Positions 40,278 to 49,056 are shown, counted from the first letter of the stretch. The stretch: 64,000 bases of DNA from Myxococcus xanthus (GCF_900106535.1 NZ_FNOH01000006.1:248001-312000), one strand, 5' to 3'. Program-made: numbers and translations. The notes: generated by a model not told the origin, from the sequence alone.

Positions 40278-40802
40278 TTAAGACTCCAGCCCCACCGCCG
40301 CCGCGTGGATGACCGACGCGATGCGAACCGCGTCGTGCACCTGGTCCTCGGAGAGGCCGCCGTCGAGGACGACCTTCTCGTGGGACTGCATGCACATCTC
40401 GCAGCCGTTGATGGCGCTGACGGCGAGGCAGACCAGCTCGAAGTCCACCTTGTTCGTCAGCACCTGCGCGAGCCGGTTCATCCGCAGCCCGGCACGCTTG
40501 GTCGAGTAGGACTCCTTCCCGATCATGTGCCTGAAGCGGTAGTACACATTGTTCATCGCCATCAACGACGCCGCCGCACGCGCGTCCTCGATGACAGGCT
40601 CGGGATTCGCGAGGGCCTTCTTCGCCTCGTTGAGCATGGCCTCCTTCAGCCGCTCATTCCGAGCGGCGAAGGCGCATGCCACGGCCACACCCCAACGCTG
40701 CTCCGCGGTGAGGCTGCCACCTTCCAGGACACCCTGGAGGTTGAGGCGGGTGTCCTTGTGGGAGTCCGCGAGTTCAGAGCGGACGACTTCGAGCGAGGCC
40801 AT
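40278..40802 (-). CDS. ahpD: Alkyl hydroperoxide reductase AhpD
   Basis: A 174-residue all-helical AhpD that reduces the peroxiredoxin AhpC. The redox centre is Cys134-x-x-Cys137 with His141 (NGCEMCMQSHE) and an upstream Glu122, the same spacing as Glu118/Cys130/Cys133/His137 of the Mycobacterium tuberculosis enzyme. It starts six bases after ahpC on the same strand and ends at a terminator, so ahpCD is a two-gene operon. In mycobacteria AhpD takes electrons from dihydrolipoamide acyltransferase and Lpd. Confidence 0.95.
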   Translation of the reverse strand: MASLEVVRSELADSHKDTRLNLQGVLEGGSLTAEQRWGVAVACAFAARNERLKEAMLNEAKKALANPEPVIEDARAAASLMAMNNVYYRFRHMIGKESYSTKRAGLRMNRLAQVLTNKVDFELVCLAVSAINGCEMCMQSHEKVVLDGGLSEDQVHDAVRIASVIHAAAVGLES

Positions 40803-40808
40803 GGTGGA

Positions 40809-41363
40809 TTACCCCGCCTTCGACAGCTTCTGGGTCAGGGTCTCCTCACCCTTGGTCCAGTTGCAGGGGCACAGCTCGTCCGTCTGGAGCGCGTCCAGCG
40901 TGCGAATCGTCTCGGAGACGTTGCGGCCCACGGACAGGTCGTTGACCGTCACGTGGCGGATGATGCCCTCGGGGTCCGCGATGAACGTCGCGCGGAGGGC
41001 CACGCCCTCTTCCTTGTGGAGGATGCCCAGCGCGTTGCACAGCTCGTGCTTGATGTCCGCCAGCATCGGGAAGGGCAGGTTCTTCAGGTCCGGGTGGTGC
41101 GTGCGCCACGCGTGGTGCACGAACTCGCTGTCGGTGCTCAGGCCGAGGACCTGCGCGTCACGGTCAGTGAAGTCCTTGTTCTTCTTGCCGAACTCCGCGA
41201 TCTCCGTGGGGCAGATGAAGGTGAAGTCCTTCGGCCACGCGAACAGGACCAGCCACTTGCCCTTGAAGGTCTCGTTCGTGATGTCCTGGAACTCCTTGCC
41301 CTTCTCCAGGGACACGGTGGCCTTCACCTTGAAGTTCGGGATCTTGTCGCCAACGGTCAGCAT
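40809..41363 (-). CDS. ahpC: Alkyl hydroperoxide reductase peroxiredoxin AhpC
   Basis: A 184-residue peroxiredoxin. The peroxidatic Cys51 lies in FTFICPTEI, with resolving cysteines Cys165 and Cys167 in ELCPCNW. The paired C-terminal CPC is typical of AhpC enzymes served by AhpD rather than AhpF, in agreement with the adjacent ahpD. A near-consensus sigma-54 promoter is found at 41431-41446 on the same strand, giving a leader of about 58 bases with AAGGAG before the ATG. A divergent sigma-54 activator gene starts at 41852. Confidence 0.95.
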   Translation of the reverse strand: MLTVGDKIPNFKVKATVSLEKGKEFQDITNETFKGKWLVLFAWPKDFTFICPTEIAEFGKKNKDFTDRDAQVLGLSTDSEFVHHAWRTHHPDLKNLPFPMLADIKHELCNALGILHKEEGVALRATFIADPEGIIRHVTVNDLSVGRNVSETIRTLDALQTDELCPCNWTKGEETLTQKLSKAG

Positions 41364-41430
41364 TACGGCTCCTTGGGATGGGGGCCCGGCGGTGAGCCGA
41401 CCCCAGTGAACGTGTTCTGTCCTACCGCTT

Positions 41431-41446
41431 AGCAGTCACCGTGCCA
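41431..41446 (-). promoter_or_regulatory. Sigma-54 promoter of ahpCD
   Basis: On the minus strand the sequence is TGGCACGGTGACTGCT: a perfect -24 box TGGCACG, four bases, and CTGCT as the -12 box (consensus TTGCW). The invariant GG-N10-GC spacing is exact. The predicted start is near 41421, about 58 bases before the ahpC ATG. A sigma-54 activator is encoded divergently and a dyad element lies about 90-125 bases upstream, the usual enhancer distance. Confidence 0.72.
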
Positions 41447-41519
41447 GAACCTCGAATCAATGATTCCAGGGGTTTGGATTTCACCCCCACTGGGTCGGTG
41501 CCGCTGGGCCGGTGTCTAA

Positions 41520-41558
41520 CGAAATCTCGGTGCGTTTCGCCACTGCAATTTCGGTGGA
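41520..41558. promoter_or_regulatory. Dyad element copy 1, candidate enhancer site for ahpCD
   Basis: Contains CGAAATCTCGGTG followed, after a short spacer, by CACTGCAATTTCG then GTGGA. CGAAAT pairs with ATTTCG and CGGTG with CACTG around a two-base mismatch. A second copy lies 275 bases further right with both arms unchanged and a different spacer, the sign of a conserved binding site rather than a chance repeat. It stands 88-126 bases upstream of the -12 element of the ahpC sigma-54 promoter. Confidence 0.65.
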
Positions 41559-41794
41559 TCGACGAACCGGGGGGAGACTGGCCGCTCATGGTCCTCACGA
41601 GCGGGCGGAAAATACGAGAAGTGCCGCGTGGTTGCACCCACTCCGGGCAGGCAACGGCTCGAATGTGCGGCCGCGAACGCGTGCTCCGTTCACCTACAAG
41701 GCGGCCCCTCCCCGAATGTTCAAAAGAATCTCTTTGTGTTCCGGAGGTTGCGACGGATCTTCCGGCCTGGAGTGGTTGCCTGGACGGTGGGGCA

Positions 41795-41842
41795 CGAAAT
41801 CTCGGTGCCTGCCTCACTGCAATTTCGGTGGAACCCTATTAT
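41795..41842 (+). promoter_or_regulatory. Dyad element copy 2 and -10-like box upstream of the activator gene
   Basis: The second copy of the dyad (41795-41832; arms CGAAATCTCGGTG and CACTGCAATTTCG, spacer one base shorter than in copy 1) is followed after four bases by TATTAT (41837-41842), the best -10-like hexamer in the gap. The ATG follows at 41852, so the leader would be very short. The dyad would cover the -35 region, a position suited to autorepression. Between the two copies (41559-41794) no gene was recognised. Confidence 0.5.
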
Positions 41843-41851
41843 TTCGTAGGT

Positions 41852-43447
41852 ATGCAGGACGACTTTTCAGGCGCCATCGACGGTGCGAAGGACGCTCGGG
41901 ACCTCCTCGAGCTGGCAACGGCGGAGGATTCCGTCGGGGATTTGCTGCGCCGTGGGCTCGACTGGCTGACGCGGGTGGTGCGCTTCGACCTGGCCACGGT
42001 GTTCCTCCTGAAGGAGGGCCGGCTGGTGGCGGTGGCCGCACGAGGGTCGTTGGCCAACGCGAAGGTGCGGCAGCACTCGTTGCCGTTGTCGGAGTTCCCC
42101 TCGCTGCGGCAGGCCCTGGAGACGCGGCGGGCGAAGGCCTTCACGGAAGAGGACCATGCCCACGGGGATGGAGACCCTTTCGACGGCGTGTTGGATTTGC
42201 CGCCGGGGCATTCGTGCATGGTGGTGCCGCTGTGCGCGGGTGATCGCTGCTACGGCGTGCTCTCCCTGGACCGCGCCGAGTGTGAGACGTACCCCCAGCC
42301 GGTGGTGGACCTGGTGGAGGTGTACGGGCAGATGCTGGCCACGGCCATCCAGTCGGCCGAGCAGCGCGCCACCTTCGAGCGTCTCCACCGTCAGGACCAC
42401 GAGCACGCGAAGCTGCTGGAGGCGCAGCTCGGCGGAGACTCGGAGGGCATCCTCGAGACGTCGAAGAGCCCGGTGATGCGAGACCTGGCGCGGCGGGCGC
42501 GGCAGGTGGCGGAGACGGACACGCCAGTGCTGATTACCGGTGAGACGGGCACGGGCAAGGAGCGGCTGGCCCGCGCCATCCACCGTTGGAGCGCCCGCGC
42601 GGACCAGCCCTTCGTCACGCTCAACTGCGCTGCCATTCCGGCGGGCTTGCTGGAGAGCGAGCTGTTTGGCCACGTGAAGGGCGCCTTCACCGGCGCCACG
42701 AAGGACCGGGCCGGACGCTTCCAGATGGCGCATGGCGGCACGCTGCTGCTGGATGAAGTGGGCGAGCTGCCCTTCGACCTCCAGGCGAAGCTGCTGCGGG
42801 CGCTGCAGGAGAAGACATTCGAGCCGGTGGGCAGCGACAAGACGGTGCGCGCGGACGTGCGCATCCTCGCGGCCACGCACGTGGACCTTCAGCAAGCCAT
42901 TGCCCAGAAGCGCTTCCGCGAGGACCTCTACTACCGGTTGAGCGTGTTCCCCCTGCGCCTGCCGCCGCTGCGCGAGCGCCGGGAGGACCTGCCGCAGTTG
43001 TGCGCCTTCCTCCTGGAGGAACAGGCGAACCGGACGGGACGGCGGGGCATGCGGGTGACGCCAGAGGGCCTGGTGCGGTTGGAGGCCTACGAGTGGCCGG
43101 GCAACCTGCGCGAGCTGGCCAATGCGCTGGAGCGGGCCACCATCCTCACGCGAGGGACGGAGCTGGGGCCGGAGTCCTTCGACGTTCCCACGCGCGGCGC
43201 GGCCGTGGTGGCGGCCCTGCCGGAGGAGCCGGCGCCCGCGGCGGGAGGGCCGAAGCGGGGCCCCGTGCTGACGCTGGCGGCCGTGCAGCGCGAGCACATC
43301 ATGCGAGTGCTCACGCTCACGCGGGGCCGCGTCTACGGCGCCAATGGGGCCGCGGCGCTGCTGGGGCTCAAGCCGTCCACGCTCCAGAGCCGGATGAAGA
43401 AGCTGGGCATCGCCCGGCTGGAGCAGTTCGTTGTCGACGAGGCGTGA
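41852..43447 (+). CDS. Sigma-54-dependent activator with Cys-rich GAF domain
   Basis: A 531-residue bacterial enhancer-binding protein. Residues 20-170 are a GAF domain with four cysteines (C122, C128, C133, C144). The AAA+ domain has Walker A GETGTGKE (230-237), the sigma-54 contact loop GAFTGA (277-282) and Walker [10 protein letters not shown] (298-306). The C-terminus has a Fis-type helix-turn-helix ([24 protein letters not shown]). There is no receiver domain, so control is by ligand or redox state through GAF. ATG 41852 was chosen because upstream codons cover the regulatory repeats. Divergence from ahpCD, whose promoter looks sigma-54-type, makes ahpCD its likely target; the cysteines suggest redox sensing (inference). 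Confidence 0.92.
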   Translation: MQDDFSGAIDGAKDARDLLELATAEDSVGDLLRRGLDWLTRVVRFDLATVFLLKEGRLVAVAARGSLANAKVRQHSLPLSEFPSLRQALETRRAKAFTEEDHAHGDGDPFDGVLDLPPGHSCMVVPLCAGDRCYGVLSLDRAECETYPQPVVDLVEVYGQMLATAIQSAEQRATFERLHRQDHEHAKLLEAQLGGDSEGILETSKSPVMRDLARRARQVAETDTPVLITGETGTGKERLARAIHRWSARADQPFVTLNCAAIPAGLLESELFGHVKGAFTGATKDRAGRFQMAHGGTLLLDEVGELPFDLQAKLLRALQEKTFEPVGSDKTVRADVRILAATHVDLQQAIAQKRFREDLYYRLSVFPLRLPPLRERREDLPQLCAFLLEEQANRTGRRGMRVTPEGLVRLEAYEWPGNLRELANALERATILTRGTELGPESFDVPTRGAAVVAALPEEPAPAAGGPKRGPVLTLAAVQREHIMRVLTLTRGRVYGANGAAALLGLKPSTLQSRMKKLGIARLEQFVVDEA

Positions 43448-43464
43448 GCCTTGAAACCGCGCGC

Positions 43465-44829
43465 CTAGGAGACGCGCGGTGCCGAGGGCGCCACCGGGTA
43501 GGTTCCCCGCTGACCGAACGGCGGGTCGAACAGCGCCGGGTCCGACTGCCGCGAGCGGAAGAGGTCGACGATGTAGTTCATCCGCTGGTCCAGCTTGCTC
43601 CAGTCCTTCGCCCCGGAGCCCTTGAGGCTGTCCTGGCTCTTGTCGAGCTGGCCCAGCAGCGCGCGCAGCTCGGGGTTTTCGATGGAGCGCAGGTGCGGCG
43701 GGAAGAGCGTCGACTCCATGCCCGGAGGCGGCGGCAAATCATTGCCCAGCTTCAGCGCGCTGCCCGGCACGGCCAGCTTCATCATGTGCTCGGTGGCGAC
43801 GCGGCGGAACACGTTCGCCACGCCATCCACCACGGGGTTCAGCGCCGCGTCCACCAGGCCCGTCTTCAAGGCCGCCTTGCCCGCGAGGTTGGCGGGGAAG
43901 GGGAGCGCATTGATTTGCGCCTCGACGGTCTGCTTGAGGATGTCGCGGAAGGTGTCCTTCACCGGCGAGTTGAGCGCCTTCTCGACGTAGGGCTGGAGTT
44001 GCGTCTGCTCGTGCAGGCCCACCTTGTCGTTGGCCAGGAGCATCAGCTCGGCCTTCTTGTTCGGGTCCTTCTCGAACATGGCCTGGGCGTAGTGGCCGAA
44101 GGCCTCCTTCAGCAGCGGCTTGTCCGCGGGGAAGCCACTCAGGTACTGCTCCGCCTTGGCGGCGTCATACTGGGTGTCGCCCTGGAAGGTCTCCACGAAG
44201 CGGGCGAACTCCTGGCCCACCTCCTCGAACACCAGCTTGTTGCCGTCGGCGATGGCCTTGCTGACGTTCTGGAGCGCCTGATTGCCCGCCGAGGCGATGT
44301 CGCCCAGCGGCAGCGAAGGGAGGCCCAGCTTGCGCAGCAGGTCGTCCACCTTGGACATCGGCCCCATGACGCCGTCGGCGCCCTTGAGCGCGTCCGTGAA
44401 GAACTTGGGCATGTCCTCGCCGCGGATGCTCACGCCGGCTTGCTTCGAGGCCCAGGTCGCGAAGGTGGACCAGTTGGCGTTCTCCGTGCCCAGCAACTGA
44501 CCCATGGCGTTGGACAGGTCCGAATAGCCCTGGGTAATCGCATGGTTGCGCGCCACCGGGTCCTGCATGGCGGCGATGTTCCGCACGTCCGCGGCGGTGG
44601 GATAGCTGCCCGGCGCGACGCTCGGGCCGCGCGCCAGGGCCGCGGGGGCGTTCAGCGCCACGGGCTGTTGCCGGGCGGGCGGGGACTCGAACTGGGACAC
44701 CCCGGACATGCCGGGCCGGGTCACCTGGGCCTTGGCCTGGGGTTTGACCTCGTTGCGAGCGGGGCGGGGCGGCTCGCGGAGCTCGGTGGGACGGGCGGGG
44801 GCGCGGAAACCGATTTTTGGGGGACTCAT
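43465..44829 (-). CDS. Unknown 454-residue protein with disordered N-terminus
   Basis: I do not recognise a family. Residues 1-75 are Pro/Ala/Arg-rich and probably disordered (PPKIGFRAPARPTELREPPRPARN). The remainder is predicted mainly helical, with segments such as VRNIAAMQDPVARNHAITQGYSDL, KQAGVSIRGEDMPKFFTDALKG and YDAAKAEQYLSGFPADKPLLKEAF. There is no signal peptide, no membrane segment and no cysteine-based motif. The architecture (disordered leader, compact helical body) resembles some secreted effectors and matrix proteins, but nothing proves this. It is convergent with the sigma-54 activator gene (17-base gap). Upstream, an A-rich patch and a small CGGTT/AACCG hairpin lie at 44841-44860. 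Confidence 0.7.
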   Translation of the reverse strand: MSPPKIGFRAPARPTELREPPRPARNEVKPQAKAQVTRPGMSGVSQFESPPARQQPVALNAPAALARGPSVAPGSYPTAADVRNIAAMQDPVARNHAITQGYSDLSNAMGQLLGTENANWSTFATWASKQAGVSIRGEDMPKFFTDALKGADGVMGPMSKVDDLLRKLGLPSLPLGDIASAGNQALQNVSKAIADGNKLVFEEVGQEFARFVETFQGDTQYDAAKAEQYLSGFPADKPLLKEAFGHYAQAMFEKDPNKKAELMLLANDKVGLHEQTQLQPYVEKALNSPVKDTFRDILKQTVEAQINALPFPANLAGKAALKTGLVDAALNPVVDGVANVFRRVATEHMMKLAVPGSALKLGNDLPPPPGMESTLFPPHLRSIENPELRALLGQLDKSQDSLKGSGAKDWSKLDQRMNYIVDLFRSRQSDPALFDPPFGQRGTYPVAPSAPRVS

Positions 44830-44883
44830 CTTCTCCAGTATCGGTTGAAACCGGAAAAAGTTGCGTCCCCTGGATGCTGGAAC

Positions 44884-45777
44884 TCAGGGGGGCGGGGTCG
44901 GCCTTCCACCGACACCGAAGTGCTCCGCGTGGTGCCGCCACGCTTCCCGTGCCTCTTCCAGGCTCACTTCCTGGAACCGGACAGCGGCTCCTGGACGGCG
45001 GGCGCACAGCCGTCCCCAATCGGCGCGAATGACTGTCGCGATGAGTGGATAGCCACCTGTCGTCGGATGGTCGGGGCCCAGCACGATGGGCGTTCCTGAA
45101 AGCGTCACCTGGATGGCCCCACGAACCATGGGGCGCGACGTGCCCGTGCCTTCGTCGCCATGGGTGAGCGATGGCCCTTGGAGCCGCATCCCCACACGGT
45201 CGGTGGCGGCGGACACGGTGAAGGCGCCCGACAGCAGGGTGGCCACGGTTGCGGGTCCGAAGCGGCGGTTGTCCGGTCCGAGCGTCACGCGGATGGGCGC
45301 CGCTGCATCCAGTGACGCACCGGGCGCTCGTGCCTCGGCGCGCTCGTTCGTGTCACCCAGGGGCAGGCTGTCTCCCGAACGCAGCAGGCGGCCTTCGTGT
45401 CCGCCCAGGCGCGCGACCAGCAGTGTGCCGCGTCCTCCCAGCACTTCCGGCACGGCGAGCCCGCCGTCCACCGCGACATAGCGCACGCTCGTCGACTCGG
45501 GCGCGGGGACGGTGAGGCGCTCTCCATCCGCCAGCGCGAAGGCGTGTCCGCCCATGGACACGCGAACGCTTCGGCCTCGGGCGCGCAGCTCCAACCGACC
45601 GAAGGCTTCCAGCGCCGCCGTTCCACTCGCGTTGCCCACGGCGAGATTGGCCAGGGCGAGCAGCTCCGGGACCAGCGGTCCTCCCGGAGGCACGCCGTGG
45701 TGCATCTTCCCCGGCCGTCCCGCGTCCTGCACCGTGACGGGCGCACCCACGCCCGTGATGTCCAGCCAGCCCGTCAT
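44884..45777 (-). CDS. pxpC: 5-oxoprolinase subunit C (KipA/biotin-dependent carboxyltransferase fold)
   Basis: A 297-residue PxpC. Recognised by the opening ITGVGAPVTVQDAGRPGKMHHGVPPGGPLV, LANLAVGN, and RFGPATVATLLSGAFTVSAATDRVGMRLQGP followed by GAIQVTLSGTPIVLGPDHPTTGGYP. With PxpA and PxpB it forms the ATP-dependent 5-oxoprolinase that opens pyroglutamate to glutamate. It overlaps the upstream pxpAB fusion by four bases (ATGA), so subunits are made together. Confidence 0.92.
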   Translation of the reverse strand: MTGWLDITGVGAPVTVQDAGRPGKMHHGVPPGGPLVPELLALANLAVGNASGTAALEAFGRLELRARGRSVRVSMGGHAFALADGERLTVPAPESTSVRYVAVDGGLAVPEVLGGRGTLLVARLGGHEGRLLRSGDSLPLGDTNERAEARAPGASLDAAAPIRVTLGPDNRRFGPATVATLLSGAFTVSAATDRVGMRLQGPSLTHGDEGTGTSRPMVRGAIQVTLSGTPIVLGPDHPTTGGYPLIATVIRADWGRLCARRPGAAVRFQEVSLEEAREAWRHHAEHFGVGGRPTPPP

Positions 45778-47063
45778 CGGTCCACCCGCTTGAAGCGCAC
45801 CCGGTCCCCGAGCTGAAGCACCGAGCCCTCCTCGGGTGTGAAGGCGGTGAAGTCCAGCGCGGTGCCGATGAGGTTCCAGCCTCCAGGTGATGCGAAGGGA
45901 TACACCCCCGTGCGCCCACCCGCGATTCCCACCGCGAGGGCAGGCACTCGCGTGCGGGGCGTGGCCAGCCTGGGGACCGCGATGCTCGGGTCGACTTCGC
46001 CCAGATAGGCAAACCCGGGGAGGAATCCCACGCAGCGCACCGTGTACTCGCGCGCGGTGTGGCGCCGCGCCACTTCGTCCTCGGTGAGGCCCGCGCGTTC
46101 CGCCACTGCGTGCAAGTCCTGCCCGTCGTAGCGCACGGAGATGGTCGTGAGGGGCCGGCCGGCCACTGGGGCGGGGATGCGCAGCAACCGCGCCAGCGCG
46201 AGCCGAGGCTCCTCGGGTGGCGCATCCGGGGCGAAGTACACGCAGGCGTGCTCCTCGGTGATGACGGCGTCGAGGACGCCGGGCATGGCACAGAGGGCCT
46301 CGCGCGTGGCGCGTCGCTCCAGTCCCTCGGGAAGGACCAGTCGCAGGGCGCCTTCACCCAGAGGCTCGGCGCGAAGCGCGAGCGCGTCCAAGGTGGCGCG
46401 GACCTCGCGCGCCAGCTCCACCGCGCCGGGCGTGTCGCCGTGAACGCAGACGGTGTCCACGCTGCCGCTGGTGGCCAGGCGCACGGTGTTGGCCCGCGCC
46501 TGGGCGTGGTCGGTCAGCACCGCGCCGGGCTGTCCTCGGGGAATCAGCGAGCCGTCTGGCCGGGTGCCTCGGTCCGCGAAGCCTTCGCGGGCGTAGGCCA
46601 GACCCGCCGCCAGGGCCGCGTCGTGCAGCGCGCCCGTGCCGGGGCCAATGAAGGTGACGGCGGTCCCCAGCGCTTCCACGATGCCCGCCACCACCGCGCG
46701 GGCCAGGGCCGGTGTTGCATTGGCCGCGTGGTACAGGGCGCCGTGGGGCTTGGCGTACGCCACGGGCAGATGACGGTCAGCCGCCAGCTTTGCGAGCCGG
46801 CCGCACTGCGCGGCCACTTGCGCCCGGAGGTGCTCCGGCGTGACGTCGAGCGCGCGGCGGCCGAAGCCCTCTCGGTCCTCGTAGGACGGGTGCGCGCCCA
46901 CGCGCGTGCCGTGCCGCTCGCACCGCTCCAGCGCCCGGCGCATGGAGGCATCGTCCCCGGCATGCCCGCCGCAAGCGATGTTCGCCACATGGGCCAGCGC
47001 GTAGAGCTGTTCGTCTTCACCAGGAAGCTCACCCAGGTCGACGTTGAGGAGGCACTCCGTCAT
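45774..47063 (-). CDS. Fused 5-oxoprolinase subunits A and B (PxpA-PxpB)
   Basis: A 429-residue fusion of two proteins usually encoded separately. Residues 1-235 are the LamB/YcsF family PxpA: LNVDLGE, HVANIACGGHAGDDASMRRAL, RVGAHPSYEDREGFGRR and KPHGALYH. Residues about 240-429 are the KipI family Pxp[53 protein letters not shown] and GGWNLIGTAL. No linker is obvious. The stop overlaps pxpC. ATG 47063 (MTECLLNVD) was chosen over an alternative start three codons upstream. Confidence 0.93.
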   Translation of the reverse strand: MTECLLNVDLGELPGEDEQLYALAHVANIACGGHAGDDASMRRALERCERHGTRVGAHPSYEDREGFGRRALDVTPEHLRAQVAAQCGRLAKLAADRHLPVAYAKPHGALYHAANATPALARAVVAGIVEALGTAVTFIGPGTGALHDAALAAGLAYAREGFADRGTRPDGSLIPRGQPGAVLTDHAQARANTVRLATSGSVDTVCVHGDTPGAVELAREVRATLDALALRAEPLGEGALRLVLPEGLERRATREALCAMPGVLDAVITEEHACVYFAPDAPPEEPRLALARLLRIPAPVAGRPLTTISVRYDGQDLHAVAERAGLTEDEVARRHTAREYTVRCVGFLPGFAYLGEVDPSIAVPRLATPRTRVPALAVGIAGGRTGVYPFASPGGWNLIGTALDFTAFTPEEGSVLQLGDRVRFKRVDR

Positions 47064-47160
47064 GCGGCGCACCGTACGCGAGCGGCGGCGCGGGTGCAGC
47101 CGTCCCTGTAGCCGGAGACGCTGGCGTGCCAGCCGACGGTGCGCTGGGAAGTCCCACGCA

Positions 47161-47232
47161 CCACCCCGGGGCTGGGGCCGGTTGGCACCGGGGTGGTACG
47201 CGCCCAGCGGGTGCCTCGACGAGGTGCCCGCT
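47161..47232. other. Two strong inverted repeats in a 252-base gap
   Basis: Between the pxpAB start and the cytochrome stop (47064-47315) are two hairpin-forming sequences: CCACCCCGG (47161-47169) with CCGGGGTGG (47188-47196), perfect over nine bases, and AGCGGGTGCCTC (47206-47217) with GAGGTGCCCGCT (47221-47232) over 12 pairs including G-T pairs. Neither has a T-run on either strand, so they are not classical terminators. They could end the cytochrome transcript in a Rho-assisted way or shape the pxp leader. Confidence 0.4.
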
Positions 47233-47315
47233 GAGAACTTCCAGACGGGATACGCCAGCAGGGGTTTTCCTCGGTCATTTCCGGGTCGTTTTTTCCGCGT
47301 GCGTCGGGGCGCGGC

Positions 47316-48917
47316 TCAGCGCGAGGTGGAGGGCAGCGTGGCCAGGCCTCCCGCCTTCACCCAGCGCACCAGCGCACGCGCGGTCTTCTCGTCAATCAAC
47401 TCCGCGTAGGTGGGCATGGGCGTGCCGGGGAGGAACTGCTCGGGGTTTCGCACCCATCGGACCAGCTCGGCCTCGCTGCGCGAGGAGACCTTGGCGAGCC
47501 GGTCGTGATACCGCGCGCCAGGCGCGTGGCAGCTCGCGCAGCCGAGCTTCACGAAGAGGGCGGGGGCGTCCACCTTGGGCGCAGCGGGGCGCGGCTTACG
47601 GGTGGGGGTGGGCTTGCTGGCCAGCGTCGAGGGACCGGCCGCAGCGGTGTTGGCCGCATCGTGTTTCGCGGACGGTGCCGATGCCGCGCTCTTGTCGGTG
47701 GCTCCGGGCGCTGTGTGCATCGCCGAGCCGGAAGCGGTCGCCGAGGCCGAAGACGTCACTGCGGCATGGGCGTCTTCTCCCCGTGTGCCCTCATGGTTGG
47801 CCGGAGGTTGCGCGGGGGAAACCAGCGGACCCGAGGTTTCTTCCCCTGCTCCCTTCACGGAGGAGCTGGCGTTGGGAACAGCTCCCGTGCGCGTCTCATC
47901 GGGCGCGCTGGCCTGCACCGCATCAGGGAGTGCCTCCGCGCTCTGCTCCTCCATCTCCTCCGCGCCCCAGTCCGGGCGGACTGACTCCGCGGTGAGCCGC
48001 GGCCGCGCGCCCTTCACCGCGTTCTTCCTGTGCGGCACCGAGCGCAGATAGTCGTAGAGCGCTCGCGCCTCCACCTCGTCCATGCCCCGGAAGCGAGGCA
48101 TGGGCGAGCGCAGCACGGAGCCATCCGGTGCCAGTCCGTCACGCACCGCGCGGGTGAAGTCCTCCAGCGTCCAATGCGCCAGCCCCGTCTCGTGGAACGT
48201 GATGTTGCTGGAATGAACGTTCCTTCCCTCCGGGTCGACGAACGCCATGCCTCCCGCGAACACGTCATCGCCCTCCGTCTTCCGAGGACTGAAGCCATCC
48301 GTGTGACACGAGGCGCAGTCATAGACGTCATGCGCCATGTAGTGGCCGTACTCCCGGGTCGCCGCCTTGGGCGGCACGGGGATGCCCGAGGCGGGCCGTT
48401 CCACTGGCTCATTCCCGGTGATGAAGCGGAAGCCAATACCGCCGAAGAAGCTGAACTTCGACAGGGGCGCGGGCACTGAATCCGGCGTGAAGAGCGGGTG
48501 CCCGGAGCGCATGAAGCCCAGCACCGCCGCCAGGTCCGCGTCGCCCATGCCGTAGCTGGGCATCACCATCAACCGCCCGTCGCGGCTCACGGCGTAGCGG
48601 ATGGCTCGCGCCAGCGCTTCATCCGTCATGGCGCCGATGCCCGCCTCGGCATGTGATGTGAGATTCGCCGCGTAGAAGCGCCCCATGTACGAGGGCAGTT
48701 CGCGCAGCGGCGCGCCCGATGCCGTCTCCGCGTCGCCCCCTCGGTGACATGACTCGCAGCTTGCGTGGAAGATGGCGGCCCCTCGCTCCAGGGCGGCGGG
48801 GGACATGTCCGCGCGGATGGGCGGGTAGGGGGCATGAACGGTTCCCGCGCAGCCCGCCAGCAGGGCGGCGCCCACGAACAACGTGTTCCTCATGGCGTCC
48901 AGGATGGTGCGGCGCAT
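47316..48917 (-). CDS. Triheme lipoprotein cytochrome c with long disordered linker
   Basis: A 533-residue cell-envelope c-type cytochrome. A lipoprotein signal ends at Cys23 (ALLAGCAG). Three CxxCH haem sites follow: C54-H58 (CESCH), C201-H205 (CASCH) and C460-H464 (CASCH). Methionine ligand candidates lie in SPMPRF (about 273) and GTPMPTY. Domains 1 and 2 form an N-terminal diheme unit like the gluconate/alcohol dehydrogenase cytochrome subunits; domain 3 is a mono-haem cytochrome c. About 150 residues (300-450) of Ala/Ser/Pro/Thr linker, ending [14 protein letters not shown], join them. The start ATG 48917 has GGAGG four bases upstream. No oxidase or dehydrogenase partner is adjacent. Confidence 0.88.
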   Translation of the reverse strand: MRRTILDAMRNTLFVGAALLAGCAGTVHAPYPPIRADMSPAALERGAAIFHASCESCHRGGDAETASGAPLRELPSYMGRFYAANLTSHAEAGIGAMTDEALARAIRYAVSRDGRLMVMPSYGMGDADLAAVLGFMRSGHPLFTPDSVPAPLSKFSFFGGIGFRFITGNEPVERPASGIPVPPKAATREYGHYMAHDVYDCASCHTDGFSPRKTEGDDVFAGGMAFVDPEGRNVHSSNITFHETGLAHWTLEDFTRAVRDGLAPDGSVLRSPMPRFRGMDEVEARALYDYLRSVPHRKNAVKGARPRLTAESVRPDWGAEEMEEQSAEALPDAVQASAPDETRTGAVPNASSSVKGAGEETSGPLVSPAQPPANHEGTRGEDAHAAVTSSASATASGSAMHTAPGATDKSAASAPSAKHDAANTAAAGPSTLASKPTPTRKPRPAAPKVDAPALFVKLGCASCHAPGARYHDRLAKVSSRSEAELVRWVRNPEQFLPGTPMPTYAELIDEKTARALVRWVKAGGLATLPSTSR

Positions 48918-49056
48918 GGGTCCTCCGCGGCGAGCAGGACCCGACGCATATCGCATCCCAAGGTGGGACGGAAAAACCACCGCGTCTGTCCACGGCGGAC
49001 ACCCGGCCTTCACGAAGTACGGCGCGGCGCGGCGACGTGGCTACACTCCGGGCACC

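Noticed and set aside
41791-41810. A second sigma-54 promoter in front of the activator gene (GGCACGAAAT...)
   Set aside because: No GG-N10-GC pair is present in any register across 41782-41820.
43000-45099. A 699-codon plus-strand frame across the end of the sigma-54 activator and the unknown protein
   Set aside because: Composition is that of a shadow frame; it overlaps the activator's conserved C-terminus in another frame and covers two genes.
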